Source: Diploscapter coronatus | Lineage: Eukaryota; Nematoda; Chromadorea; Rhabditida; Rhabditidae | Assembly: GCA_964036155.1 (NCBI GenBank) | Contig: OZ038422.1 | Coordinates: 24,203,201-24,267,200 of the forward strand | Reading direction: 5' to 3' | DNA length: 64,000 nt | The notes under the pieces: generated by a model | The model's input: only the letters and a program-made list of their open reading frames with translations | Told to the model about the DNA's origin: nothing | Database searches by the model: none | Translations under genes and position numbers: made by a program | In this document: positions 25,381 through 37,381 of the stretch, piece after piece | Layout: each line of letters opens with the position of its first letter | Numbering within the stretch: the stretch's first letter is position 1

Positions 25381-26777
25381 TCTAGAACCCGTTCAGAGTT
25401 GAAACCGATATGACTGGCGGTCACTTCCAATATCCTTTGTCGAGCGAGAGCACGAAGCGAGATAGCGGTGGAAACTGGATGCATTGGATTCCGACTCAGA
25501 ATGCCATCAGAACTCGACGGAAAATCGATCATCATCAAAATACGAATGCTACTTTGCATTGAATTAGTCGGTTTCTGGAATTCTTCTGATGTCATGCATG
25601 CAAAATATAGTAATAGTCTTGTGCGATAGCTTCTGAGATTATCACTCAAGCCTATTCCATGGCATGACTTCATGAGGCTTTTATTATTAATGACTATGGG
25701 CTAATATTCTTTTTATACAGCTATTTTATAAAAGATCCTAATTTTATACAAAAATTAGTTCCACTGCCAGTATTGTAAAGGAATCTAGTTTCTTTTTTAT
25801 TTTTTTCTGAAATGAGTAGATATTTTTACGTAATTTAGTAGAAGGTACTACAGAAATGCATATTACCGAGTGCTCAGAACGTTCTTTGCCTTATCATAAC
25901 AATTTCATTTACCTTATTATCTCTTTCACTTACACCTGACTGTATTTCACATAACTTCATCATATCTTTTCATTTCATGACTTTCAACCCTCACTTCACA
26001 TCATTTTCGTCTGTCAAACAATTATTGATGCCTTATTTTCAGTTCTAATTCAGTTTGGCTTAAAATCTTTGTGTTTGTAAATACGTATTGCTTTATATGA
26101 GGCCAGGAAACTCAGCGATAAATATTGTTGTTTTTATTACCGAATATAAAAATAAAATAATAAGCGGAACTTATCGTGTTTAGCCAACAATGATAAATAA
26201 TATCGAACTTACCAGGTTCTACCGAGTGTTTCAACCCCGATACAGATTTTTCGATTTTTTTTTCTAATATGTTATTTTTCGTCTAAAACCAGTTCTCCTT
26301 CAGAATTGATATACTTGAGGCGCTATGGTAGTTTTGTTCAATCACATATTTGACTGTGACAATTCAGATCGAATTAATTTTTATTGCCCTTTTCAGCCCA
26401 AGTCGTCAATGAGACGCACCTCCCAATTCTTCAACAATAACTGTTTATCAATCTGACAGTCCGTCGATTAATTCATTATTTCATTACGTCTACCTTCCAT
26501 TATTAGCACTGCATTTTTATTTTACATCAAATTGTCATTGATCGTCGATCTTGAATCTTCATTACACGAATATCGTGCCATAAAATCTATCAAAGAGCAC
26601 TTTTGATAATTCCTATCTGTCTGTCTGCCTAATAAACTGCTTTGCATGGTATAATGTCATGAAATTCCTGAAGCTCTATTCATATTAGCGTTGGTTTCTT
26701 TCTCTTTTCGATTTTTTTTAGTAATAAGGTCACGAAATCACAGACTATTCTACAACTTTACCATTTACATATTCAGG
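25381..26777. other. intergenic; one coding-like ORF at 25410-25562
   Basis: Mostly AT-rich. Near its left end, ATG 25410 opens a 50-aa frame ending at TGA 25562, with C/G-ending codons (starting MTGGHFQYPLSSEST). It could be an alternative last exon of the BRICHOS gene, but I found no in-phase splice into it. The rest (25.7-26.77 kb) shows nothing. Confidence 0.35.
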
Positions 26778-27394
26778 ATGCGTTTCCTGATCTTGGCCTT
26801 GTTCGTTGGCTCCGCTTCCGCCATCAACATCTTCGGTAGAACTCAGTCTGCTGGAATCAGAGGAAAGCTGGTCTGCGATGGTAAGCCAGCTAGTGGAGTC
26901 AAAGTCAGGCTGATGGAATCTGACAACTCGATTGGATTCGGAGTGCTTGACACCGACGACGTCATGGGCAGTGGCAAGACCGACTCCGATGGAAACTACG
27001 TCATCTCTGGAACGAACAAGGAAATCACTGGAATTGAGCCGTACTTGGCTATATACCATGATTGCAATGGTGAGAAATAGACGAAATGTTAATTTGAAAA
27101 TAACATCACTGAAATGACATGGGAAACTTCACACAAATAAACCCAACCGAAAATCTCTTCCCAATGGCCTTTCATTCGTGTTATTGAAAATCATTCATTT
27201 CCGAATCACCTTGAATGCGAAAATAATTCAAACGTTGATCTTCAGACGGAATCAAGCCCTGCCAACGCACTTTCCGCATCGGAATTCCATCGTCCTACGT
27301 CACTTCCGGCTCTAGCCCAAAGAAGACCTTCGATGCCGGACAACTCGAGCTTTCCGGCAAGTATCCAGGAGAAGGACGATCGTGTTTCCATTAA
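26778..27394 (+). CDS. transthyretin-like (TTR) secreted protein 1
   Basis: Exons 26778-27069 and 27246-27394; 146 aa. Signal peptide [15 protein letters not shown], then the nematode TTR-52-type fold: [20 protein letters not shown] near the start, the central segment [20 protein letters not shown], then [22 protein letters not shown], and the end GEGRSCFH. Four cysteines occur in the usual family positions. Nematode TTR-like proteins are secreted, and some members bridge phosphatidylserine on dying cells to engulfment receptors; the function of this member is unknown. The start lies directly behind a TTCAG acceptor (likely trans-spliced). AATAAA lies at 27440. It is paralogous to the next gene. 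Confidence 0.9.
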
Positions 27395-28076
27395 AATATT
27401 CTTAGTTTTTATCATGTTTATCCATGCATTTTCTCATTCAATAAAGTAAATGCTTACATATATCTTCAAGGAGTTGCTTGAAAGCTTCGAAGTGTCATTT
27501 TTGGCTTCCTTAACTCATTTTTCATGGCCTAATGGAATGTTTTTCCTCAAATATCCCTATCTATATTGGCTCCCATGATCCTTCCGCCCTCTAGAGCTCA
27601 GTCTCTTATCAATCGATAAATCTCCGGTCTTGTCGGGATGTTTATTGCATCGACACTTGGGCAATCTCCCATATCCCTTTCAATCTTTCGATCAGATCGT
27701 TGTTTTTGCTCTTCCCAAACAACATTACACAGCACAAAGACGTGCTGTCCTTCACTTTTCCAATATATCGTGTTCTTATTGAGGTTCTTGAAATTTTTTT
27801 TTTTTTATCTGAGTGAGCATGACGCGTGCTTACCCCACTGTTTCGATGACGTGTCGTCGTAAACAACAACAACAACTAGTTTTTCATTATAAACTTTCTA
27901 TGACTCATCTCTCAGTTCATGCCCTAAATCTCCTGATATCATCAACAGCTCAAACCATTGGACTTTGTCTTATTGACTTGAGCAAAGGGTATAAATTCCT
28001 CGTTTCACATCAGTTTTGTCAAATTCAATTCTCCTACCTCTAACTTATTGGTTCCTCAATTTTCTCTAATTGTAAG
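27395..28076. other. spacer between the two TTR-like genes
   Basis: 3' UTR of the first gene, then promoter-like AT-rich sequence. A run of Ts lies near 27.8 kb. No gene seen. Confidence 0.5.
27440..27445 (+). terminator. putative polyadenylation signal, TTR-like 1
   Basis: AATAAA 46 bp after the stop codon of the first TTR-like gene, a typical nematode spacing. Confidence 0.6.
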
Positions 28077-29030
28077 ATGCAACGCCTCCTGATTCTCCTC
28101 GTCGTGGCCGTGGGCTATTCCTTGGCCATCGAAATGTTCGGCAGGGACCAGAGTTCAGCTGTCCGAGGCAAACTCGTCTGCGATGGAAGACCTGCTGCTG
28201 GTGTCAAAGGTAGCAATTCTAAAGATTTTTAGAGGGTAGCGAAATCTTACAAGCATCTAGAAGCACGTTCAAGCTTCATTCGAGTTGGAACAAGCCCTGT
28301 CCTTGGCATAGAAAACCATGAAAAGGGATGAGTAGATATATCTCCGAAAGCTAGGAATGACTATGTCAAGCTTGAGTTTAAGAAGGCCTGAGTCAAACAT
28401 ATATCAACGAATCGAATTTACAGTCAAACTGTGGGACGTCGACAGAACTGACGCCGACGATCTGATGGACTCTGGATACACTGACGCTAATGGCGACTTC
28501 CACTTGAGCGGATGGACCAAGGAGTACACCACCATTGACCCCAAATTGGCTATTTATCACGAGTAAGCAATCTAAATCCGAATTGCCTTCATCTTTAGTT
28601 TGAGCCTTTTCTGATATGTCATTCTTTTCCCCTTTCAATATCTAATGCAAATCTTTTCTAGCTGCAACGATGGCATCAAGCCCTGCCAAAGGAAATTCAG
28701 CATCCTGCTCCCAGACAAGTACGTCAGCCACGGAAAGGTCCCCCAGAAGGTGTACGATGCCGGAGTCATCCAACTCGCCGGCGCCTTCCCCGGAGAGAGC
28801 AGGTATGAATTGCATAAATGATACGAACTACTCTGGCTTAAAATTGATCTGTTGAAGTAGCTTCACTCTTAAACTCCATTTTACGTTCTGAAGTTGGATC
28901 AACAGTTCTACACAAATTTATTTTAACTCCTTAAATAAGGGAATCTCTTTTGTGTAGTTTAGTTTGGATTGAAATTAATTTTAGAATTCAAAATAGTTAT
29001 GAGTATAATTTCAGGGACTGCATCAACTAA
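28077..29030 (+). CDS. transthyretin-like (TTR) secreted protein 2
   Basis: Exons 28077-28209, 28424-28562, 28662-28802, 29015-29030; 142 aa. Signal peptide MQRLLILLVVAVGYSLA, then [61 protein letters not shown] and the end GESRDCIN. It shares the layout and four cysteines of the preceding gene, so the pair is a tandem duplication with considerable divergence. It has three introns against one in its neighbour. The intron nearest the HDCND motif is offset by 8 nt and in a different phase in the two genes. The start is directly after a GTAAG acceptor. Confidence 0.9.
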
Positions 29031-29823
29031 GAACATTTCTGAAAGATCCGGGTCCAGACTTTACAATCATCCTAGCTTTAACTCCATTCTCTAGATTTTC
29101 TCTATTCAATTTCAAATAAATTATATGACTTCGAAATTTCGAACTTGATCTTGTAAACTTTATAAGGATAGTGTAAATGACATCAGAACGTAAAATATGA
29201 TGACGATCTTTGGCCAACAGAAATTGCAAACTCAGACATAAGCGGGGATTTTTGTTATTGAAACGAGTCATAAATCACAACTTTACGGACTGATATTCTG
29301 CATTTTAATTCATACATTTCATTGCGAAAGATGAATGTCAAGAATACGCATGCGTTGAAACATGAAATATTAGCTTCTGTCTAATAAAGCCAGCACAATT
29401 CAAGAATTGCTTGACATTTGCTCAAAAATGCTTGAAACAATTTCAGCGAAATAATTTATGCGTTCAAGTTATGCCATAAATAAACTATTTTTCTTTACTG
29501 CCTCGAAATAGATTTTATCAGCATATGCGTCGAATAAAACTTAGTTTCAATACTCCATTCTTTTTCTCCAGATGTTCGGCATGATTCCAACAGTTAAAAA
29601 TAGCACTACTTACGTCAAACAGTAAACTAGACTGTTCTAAGCGTTCAACTATGATGTTCTAGACTTTTTTTAAATCTGAAAACTTGTATGATATCACCCT
29701 ATCGCCTCCTACTTTATCTTGCATGCTATGAATTTATGATGTCTAGGAATTTCCTAATGATTTTGCTATATTCACCAATTTTGTACACTTCTGACTGACT
29801 CAAAAATTTATAGTTTCGTCGGA

Positions 29824-29957
29824 ACCAGGACCGCCCAGAAATTGTTTCTGTCGATTTTTCACCATTTCTGTCGTTTTATTTTCCGAAATTTTGGAAGCCG
29901 TTTTCCGTTTGTTTCTGTTTTCCGAAATTCAAAAACCCATTTCTGGACGGCCCTGGT
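29824..29957. mobile_element. 134-bp foldback (MITE-like) element
   Basis: Termini accaggaccgcccagaaat (29824-29842) and the inverse complement at 29939-29957 match at 17 of 19 positions. The interior is T-rich with repeated TTTCTG and TTTCCG motifs and no ORF. This is the structure of a small non-autonomous terminal-inverted-repeat element. No clear target-site duplication was found. Confidence 0.5.
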
Positions 29958-31043
29958 CGAAACGCTCAAAAATTCTATGAACATTTGATTTTCGAACTTC
30001 GTGAGTAATTGAACTCGCGTTTCTTCGTCATCTATTTAAATTTTAATCAAAGCCCGATAACTTTATCGCCCCACGTCGTTTCTCGTTCATTCATCTCGCT
30101 TATCTTTGCAACCCTCGATTCAATTAATTTCGACCCTAGGCTCACTTTCAGGGAAAATGGAAATTATAGGAAAAGGGGTTCGTTAACGAACTTTTCCTAT
30201 AAAAGGTCGTATATAAGGGTCCGTAATATGGTTTTAGGAAAATTTGAAAAAGTCGTACCTTCGAGCATACAAAATACTATTGAAAAATAGTTTCTAACTT
30301 ACCACCTACCCTATCCTAGCTTAAACTATTTCTTCTATTACACGATACTACAATGTTGCGACATTTTCGACTTTCCAATTTAACAAAATATGTTGGCCTA
30401 TGGGGATCAGTATGGGAGATTTGGCTCAAGTCATGCCTAGATTCAATTAATTTACCCATTTCGCTAGTGTTGATTCTTTGCGGAATTCTTTTTTGCCCGA
30501 TGATACCCCGCACCCATCAATTTTACGCGGCCAACCCCCGCTTAATTGCGCTTCCGAAGCCTCGTCTATTTTCTAGTTATTCACATATGATTCCGGCGGC
30601 CTTTGTCCAAATGCATGCTACCATGAAAGTGTAGATATTTTATTAGGCTACCCTTAAGAATCGTTTCTATAAATAAGCAAATGAGCCTTAGTAGGTCAGA
30701 TAACCTTTTTATGTAAAACTCGAAGATCTCAAATAATAGCTTGTATTTTATTGGCTTTTATTATAATCACGAAGTTCTTGAGATAGTATATTTTGATCGA
30801 AAAGGCCCTACTTTTTGAACCTTGATACATATCCACTCAATCTGAGTTTGAACTCGATTGAAATGAAATTAATTGCATCACAAGCTTCTAATTTAAATTT
30901 TTGATTTAATTATTATTAGTCAGTGCTATTTTAGTTTTAGTGCTAACTTTAAAAATCTAATTATCTTTTCCGGCGTTGTTCTGTGCAAATTACTCGAGTG
31001 TTTTCACCGCTTCATGCTAAATTTGGTTGAGATGTTTTGACTC

Positions 31044-31324
31044 GGCGTGAATCTCAACCATTTTTTGTTCTTTTGCTAATCCAAAATCAGCGTCATATCT
31101 GACGATATTATTTTTAAAGAAAACTAAATTTATCCACTACTAATTTTAAAAAATATATATGATTTGCGAAGGTAGAATAGTTTTGATAAAGAAGAAAATC
31201 TTGTCGAAATTTCAAAATAAGTGATAATTTATTTAACTTCATGAGCTTTACAAAAAGTTAGAGCTTGTGTGAATCGAGGCGATTTTTTGCTCTTCTGCTA
31301 TACCAAAATCAGCGTCATGTCTGG
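31044..31324. repeat. diverged direct repeat, two 60-bp copies
   Basis: Copies at 31044-31103 and 31265-31324 share a GTGAATC start, a TTTTTTG(T/C)TCTT core, and the nearly identical end CCAAAATCAGCGTCAT followed by TCTG. The spacing is 221 bp. The origin is unknown. Confidence 0.5.
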
Positions 31325-32663
31325 ATTTTCTAGATTTGATTTTCGGGAAAAATTAGTCCCGCATGAGTGATGTGTGAAAGAGCAAAGAAGAGATGCAAAA
31401 ACTCGTGAATGAAAGCCACTTTTTGAGAGATTATGTTTTCGGTGTTCGGAATACGAAACATGCACGTTTTGAACTATTGCTTATTCAAGTACGATCATTT
31501 GTTAAATAAGTTTCAAAATTTAGGAAAGTTTTAAAAAATTTTATTTTATGACTTCTAGATTGTTCAAGAATTGCTCTATATTATACTTATCAAGAAGGCA
31601 ATTTTTTGTGAATGAGCATAAGTCACATTACTTTTCTAAATTAAAACTCCTTATCAAATAAGCCGGAGTCTGTTTTGCAAAACCTAGAAAATTGGATTTA
31701 TTTTCGATCTTACACGACTCCAGGAATTTAGTTACGCAATTATCGGCGTCATTAAAGCTGGCGCTAAAATTATCCGCATTTAACTTTTCGAATTGTTGTT
31801 CGCGATTTGCAGAAAAATGATTGCGAGCCATAAATTAGCCAGACCTTGCACGACACACTATTTTATGCTCATATATCGGCTAATCAAAGCGAGAATTACC
31901 TTTTCTAGGAGAAATTCAGGAATCTTTTTCTAATAATCTAAAAAGTTCGCCCACTTTAAAAGCTATTCAAATATTTTTGATGATGAAAATGGACAATTGG
32001 GAAAATTCGTAGCATCATAACATGCGAAATAGTATAGAGTAGGGTTGGGATTATTTCTCAATGCTATTTTGTATGTTACGACGTTATTACTTTTTCAGAC
32101 TCCAAAAATAAGTTTAATTTCTCAGCCTATTAGAGAGCGAACTGAGTGAACTTTCCATGAATCCTGGTTAATCATCGAGGTTACAGTTTCTAGAACGAAT
32201 CCAAGTTTTTGCTTCCTTGTTTTTCCGAGACAGCCAAGAAATTTCGTGATTGGAATTTTAATGTCCAGAATTTTTAAATGCGTAGAATAATGTCACCGAT
32301 ACTCTTCTATAGCAGTGTTCAGAATTGAATTTGAAATGGTTGATCTGAAAACCAGGAAATTGCAAAAAGTTTCTAGTTTCCTTCCACTAAATATTCTATC
32401 TGAATGATTCGGATACTTCGTCAGATAGTGATGTTTTTCTTTGAAAATGAACCAGCTTTGATGATTATTTTTAATACTATTTCGAGAATGCAAGACTTTT
32501 TCAACATAGAAAAATCATTATTTCTTTTGAAACCTATCTATACAACTTATTTATTTGCTATATTTTACCTCGCGTATACTATTCCTAAACTCTAACAACA
32601 TCATGATTCTTATTTTAGTCGTGTACTTAGTTCTATGATATTTCAAAGTCCTTTTCCAGCTTA

Positions 32664-32963
32664 TTGAATCTAATAAGCAAGCTATATCTCTTCTTTGAAT
32701 TTCTGAAAGACTATGTACTTTACATTGATAAGGATGGAAAAGAAGATCCTTACATGAAGATAGAGTTTATGAACTATGCAGACGTATTTTTTCATTCTAA
32801 TCACGTTGGTGCCCTTATCAAGCTCATCCGAGTACTATGCGTTTCGAAAGAAGCTGATTCTGGCGTTACAGGACGTTTCGATATTTATTTCTTTAAAGGG
32901 TTTTTTCATACTTCCAGCCCATTTACTTATCTAAAATCATGCCACTCTCAATTTAAAGCGTAA
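32664..32963 (+). CDS. possible 99-codon ORF of unknown nature
   Basis: Open frame opening with TTG right behind a TTTTCCAG acceptor (32653-32660) and ending TAA 32963. The translation looks protein-like: FFEFLKDYVLYIDKDGKEDP, then NHVGALIKLIRVLCVSKEAD. It is AT-rich in codon use, unlike the confident genes around it, and lacks an ATG at its start. It may be an exon of an undetected gene, a decayed copy, or chance. Confidence 0.25.
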   Translation: MNLISKLYLFFEFLKDYVLYIDKDGKEDPYMKIEFMNYADVFFHSNHVGALIKLIRVLCVSKEADSGVTGRFDIYFFKGFFHTSSPFTYLKSCHSQFKA

Positions 32964-35314
32964 AATCCTTGGGCAGATTTGAAATGATCCTCTCCGTCTA
33001 CAACTGAAATCGCATCCGTCAGAAAAGTTCAACCACTACGTTTTAGTGAAAAAGTAAATTTATCCGATTTTTCGGATTTGTGAGTTCAATTTTAGGACTG
33101 ACTGCACGTAAATTTCCCGATTCTGCAAACCATTCGAATTAGGGCATTTTGAAACCGGGATAATTTTCTTAGATAATCTCTCCATACGCATTTAAACATG
33201 GAGTTTTTAATGGTAAAAACATTTTGCCTCTGAATAATAACCCACGCAATATTATATTTGTGAAATATTTTTTTGCATTCTTCCAGTAAATTTTCGCTAT
33301 TTTTAAATGATATGAATTTTTATACACTTATTCATATTTAACCGTTCTTGAAAGTAGTAATCTTTTGCAGCGAATTTTGAAGCTTCACTGATTCAGTGTT
33401 TAGAATGCTAATTCATTTCACTGCAAATTATATCGCACGGGTTTTTGAGAGGGCTAAAAATAATTTATTTATGTCTGCGGCACAACCCACTCAAGCAGAA
33501 TACAGTCCTCATCCATATGATATTTGGACGTCTTCTGTATTTTTGATGAGTCGTCATTCGGCGTAAAATATTATCCAAATACGTGGCATTTTAGTTATTC
33601 ATAGTTTTTATTCCAGACAAAAAACAGGCATATTTTACTCAGATGGTATAAAGAATAATGGCTAGAAAATTTTGCAGTTTCCCATTGTTCTGATAATCCA
33701 TGACATAAGTTTTCTGATTAAAAATCCTGTAGTTTGATGAATGAATCTTAGATCCTTGTAAGTTAATCTATGCATATATTTAATGTTGAGCTATTAGAAA
33801 CTTGAATGTTGACTTCAGGATCTTGAAAATTTTTAAGTCCAAGATCTAGTTCATTCAAATCTAAAGATCATGAATCGCGTTACGGCATTTTACGTATGCA
33901 TTTTTTTTTTCGATAGAACTCTCCGAGTGTCATTTCACTCAAAATCGAGTTAATATGCACATGCGAGAAACGGCTTCAGACAAATCATTGACTTGAATAT
34001 GCTTGACTTTTACTACACCCACTACTTTTTGCAAGTAAACCAAATGTTGAAGTCCAGGGTTATTTTCAAACCTTTTCATCTGACTTTCCGATTCATCTTA
34101 TCTCATTCTGACCTAAACGATAAGAAGACTTATATTTCATGTAAAGCGATTTGAATATCCCCCAATATTATATCAAGTTGGTTAATTCTGACCTAAATTA
34201 ATGGAATTTATTTTTATCAAGCGGTTAAAATTTTCGATGATAAATTTCACATCATTTCGAATCATTGTATTTTGACTTACTTTCATGATATTTATTAGCT
34301 CTGAAATTCCTCCTTCTAAATTTAAAATTTAATCATTTAGTTCAGACGTCTAATAATAAATTCACCTGTCTTGTGTCACGTAACAATTTGAATAAATTCA
34401 CCATTTGATCGAAATTCTGCCATTTAGTTTGCTATTTCCTTGACATGAGATATTTGGCAAGCTACATGTAAACTTTTTAACTTATTGTCTATTGTCCTTT
34501 TCAGAAATGATTACTGTCACCACAAAATTGCAGTTGCGTTCATCTTCTCTGATCTATAATTAAACTTTTGCTCTTCATCATTCGTCGTTAGTGTCAAAGT
34601 AGAGGGTGGAGTCATTCGTCTATTTTTAATGGGCGAATTTTATTATTGGCCGAATTCCCACGTAGAATCTTCGAATTCACATCCAACGTGACATTATATC
34701 CTGCTTTTTCATTTGATATTCTGCAAATTATTGTGTTGTGCTCAGAGCTTTCGGTGTTTTCTGTTGATAGTGTAAATTTTAAAAGCGCTTCTCCATATAA
34801 AAGTCAAAAATCTAGGTTTTTCATATAACTTTTTCTATTAGTTTCTTTTTTCAAAAATTATCTCGCTCACGTGTCAATGCAGCGTGACTTTAGTCTTCTA
34901 GGCGAGGTCATTTACCATTTAGTTAAGAATAAGCTAGATCGGAGATCAGAGAAATATTGTTTTGTTGAACTTCCTTCTACTTCCATAAAACTTCCCTTTT
35001 CTTTGTTTCAAAATGAAACTCGCGCATCACTTGCAAAAATTCGTTTGGAACCTATTTTATTTTCGTCAATGTCCATTTATCATTTTTATTTGGAGATTTT
35101 TTTCAAAATTATCAACTTTTCAGGGTCCACCAACACTTTTGTGTTCTCGCCTCGTCCTACCGGCGACCGGCGGTTGCTGCTTGTGTTTTCTCGTGCTCGT
35201 TCACATAATTTCCCCCAAGTGTTTTTCTCAGGTAAAATTTTGCTAAAAATCATTATAGATTTCGATGTAAAGTTTACCTTGGATTTAAAATGATTATGAA
35301 ACGTCTTCAGACAA

Positions 35315-35895
35315 ATGGCCCCTTCATTGCCGCTGTATCTGCTCCTTCTGCTCGCCCTGTTCGCACTCACATTCGCAGTCCCGTCCGCCTACATGTGCCG
35401 AACGCGTAAAAATGGCGAAAATTGCTTAAGTATGCGCTGGAATTGATATAATCATGTTAAATGCGCAAAATGGTTTTTGCAATATCACACAAACGCAATA
35501 ACTAATTTCCATAGGGGATATTGGATAAAAATAAAGACAAAAAGGCCAAAGATTCAATGCATACAGAATAACTAAAGGCTATTCATTTTTTTAATTATCA
35601 CTAAAATTAGCCAAATAATTCTAAAAAAAAAACTAGCTACATAATTAAAATGAGTTTTTGGAAAGGTTCCTGAAACATTTACTTTTTTGTACTTGAAAAT
35701 AATCCCGTTTCGCGTGTTATGGTGTCAAAAATTTCATAAAATTACTTGAAAATAGTAATGAATAAAAAATTTTCAGTGATGGCAAGCGTATTGCGAGATC
35801 CATTACAATTGTCGAATTGGCGTCCAGCTTCATATAATCGAGCAGTCAACCAGTTGCACGCGTATCAACAATTATTCCTCAGAGATGATGAGTGA
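35315..35895 (+). CDS. 77-aa secreted peptide precursor
   Basis: Exons 35315-35429 and 35777-35895, phase 1, canonical GT-AG with a TTTTCAG acceptor. The start lies four bases after a TCTTCAG acceptor. The product begins with a long hydrophobic signal peptide (MAPSLPLYLLLLLALFALTF). Next comes a possible disulphide loop CRTRKNGENC (two cysteines, eight residues between), then a Cys-free tail with LQLSNWRPASYNRAVNQLHA and an acidic end RDDE. These are the only two cysteines. It resembles a neuropeptide or peptide-hormone precursor, but I do not recognise the family and there is no clear dibasic or amidation site. Confidence 0.55.
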
Positions 35896-37381
35896 ATTTC
35901 CCAATCGTTCCAAATTGACTGAAACCGGAATTTCTCACCATTTAATTGTTGAAATCATATAAATTCGCGGAAATTAAGCACTATTCATTCTAACTTGAGC
36001 AGGGGAATTATTAGAGTATTTAGAACACAAGCATTATTTTCCATGAATTTTTCCTGACTTGGATAACAACAGTTCTGTGACCTTAATTTACTTTAATAAT
36101 GCTAGTCTCATTTAACCATTGATCTCGACATACAAATCTCGCAAACCGCAGAAAAACGGTTCAATAATAAATTCACCTTATGTTAGGAGTTTAGCACAGA
36201 AACACATGCCTTGATTTGATAATTAAATAATTTATTCTCTTTCGTGTAAAAATGTTTATATAAAGATTTCATAACGTGTGTTTGGACCCATAATCGTTGA
36301 AATGAAGAGGGGGAAAACTCGAAACAACCCATTTTATGACGAACCATATGAGCCATAGGCGCTTACAGAAATTTGGAATAAAATTAGTCTTCCCAGAAGA
36401 ATAAGAGAAAATCTTTGATACGTGAAGATCTAGTCGATGAATAGAAATTTGTTGACAATCTGGAGACGTGAAATCATGACATTATATTTTTGGAAAGATA
36501 ATGACCACAATCTAGCATATCCATCCGTTATTTTGCATGTCCCGATATCATGAGGTTCCAAACTCTGTCAATTAGAATAATTCTACGAGTGAGAGCTAGG
36601 TCGATGTGAGCTGTCTATTTCGATGACCTCGACATCACGCTGTAAAATTGCAGGTGTTGAAAATAATTTTGAAAATTTTGCTTGTGCCTCGACTACAAAC
36701 CCTATTGTCGTTGCTACGTCATGAACATGAGTGCGAGTTTGATCAATCTTGTGACACTAGCATTGATGTCTATTCAAATCTTTGGCAACCTCATCTCATT
36801 GCATTAATCATCAGAACTAGTGTCGCACTCAAATCACTCTAATCAAGTAGCACCCATAGTCATAACAAAGCGAATAATTTATTATCAGTTATCGCAACTA
36901 TTCAATGTTTTGAGATAAAAAAGATAATGGGTTTATAGTCAAAGCAAATCTTGCTTCCTCTAAGTGAAACTCAGGTTTTTTTTATTTTTGTAATATTGTC
37001 GATAGCCGACAAATTGGAACGAAATAAAAGAAGCGAATTTCTTTCTCTCCCCTCTTGTGGGCCTCGGAATGCGCGAGAGACGAGCATTTGTTCTTTTTGC
37101 GATTATTTATTTTCGTTTTTAAGAGTAATTATCGATAATAAGTGGCAGGTGCTTTTCGCGGAAATTCCATTAAATTTGATAGGAAAGCAAAGAAAAACGA
37201 AAGAAAATAGCAAGAACTGTCAAATGAACGAATGTCGTCGTTCCGAGGCTCACAGGAGGGGGGAGGGAAATAAGCTCGCTCCAATTTATCGGCCATCGAT
37301 AACCCCTATTAATGGGATCTTAAAATAAGAGGAAAGGGGAGGCTTTAATTAGAGAAAATACGATTAACAATTTATCGATAG
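35896..37381. other. intergenic, no supported gene
   Basis: AT-rich. A 28-codon hydrophobic ORF (36721-36807) and a 125-codon ORF (36951-37328) occur but lack splice context or coding codon bias. The right end contains the 3' flank of the minus-strand MSP gene. Confidence 0.4.

Larger units (their letters stand above)
29031..35314. other. 6-kb gene-poor region
   Basis: AT-rich sequence containing a small foldback element (29824-29957), two copies of a 60-bp direct repeat (31044 and 31265) and a possible ORF (32664-32963). An exon-like segment at about 35123-35231, bounded by TTTTCAG and CAG|GTAAAA, may be a 5' UTR exon of the next peptide gene. Otherwise nothing was recognised. Confidence 0.4.

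Noticed and set aside
34871..35293. 140-codon plus-strand ORF
   Set aside because: AT-rich, overlaps the probable 5' UTR exon of the 77-aa peptide gene. Its DRRSEKYCF string resembles DRRSDKYCF at about 21.3 kb, but the DNA match is only about 29 bp at roughly 75%, which may be chance.
36721..36807. 28-codon hydrophobic ORF
   Set aside because: Could be a micro-peptide, but nothing besides its length and hydrophobicity supports it.
36951..37328. 125-codon plus-strand ORF
   Set aside because: No splice sites, low-complexity Lys/Arg-rich end, codon use unlike neighbouring genes.
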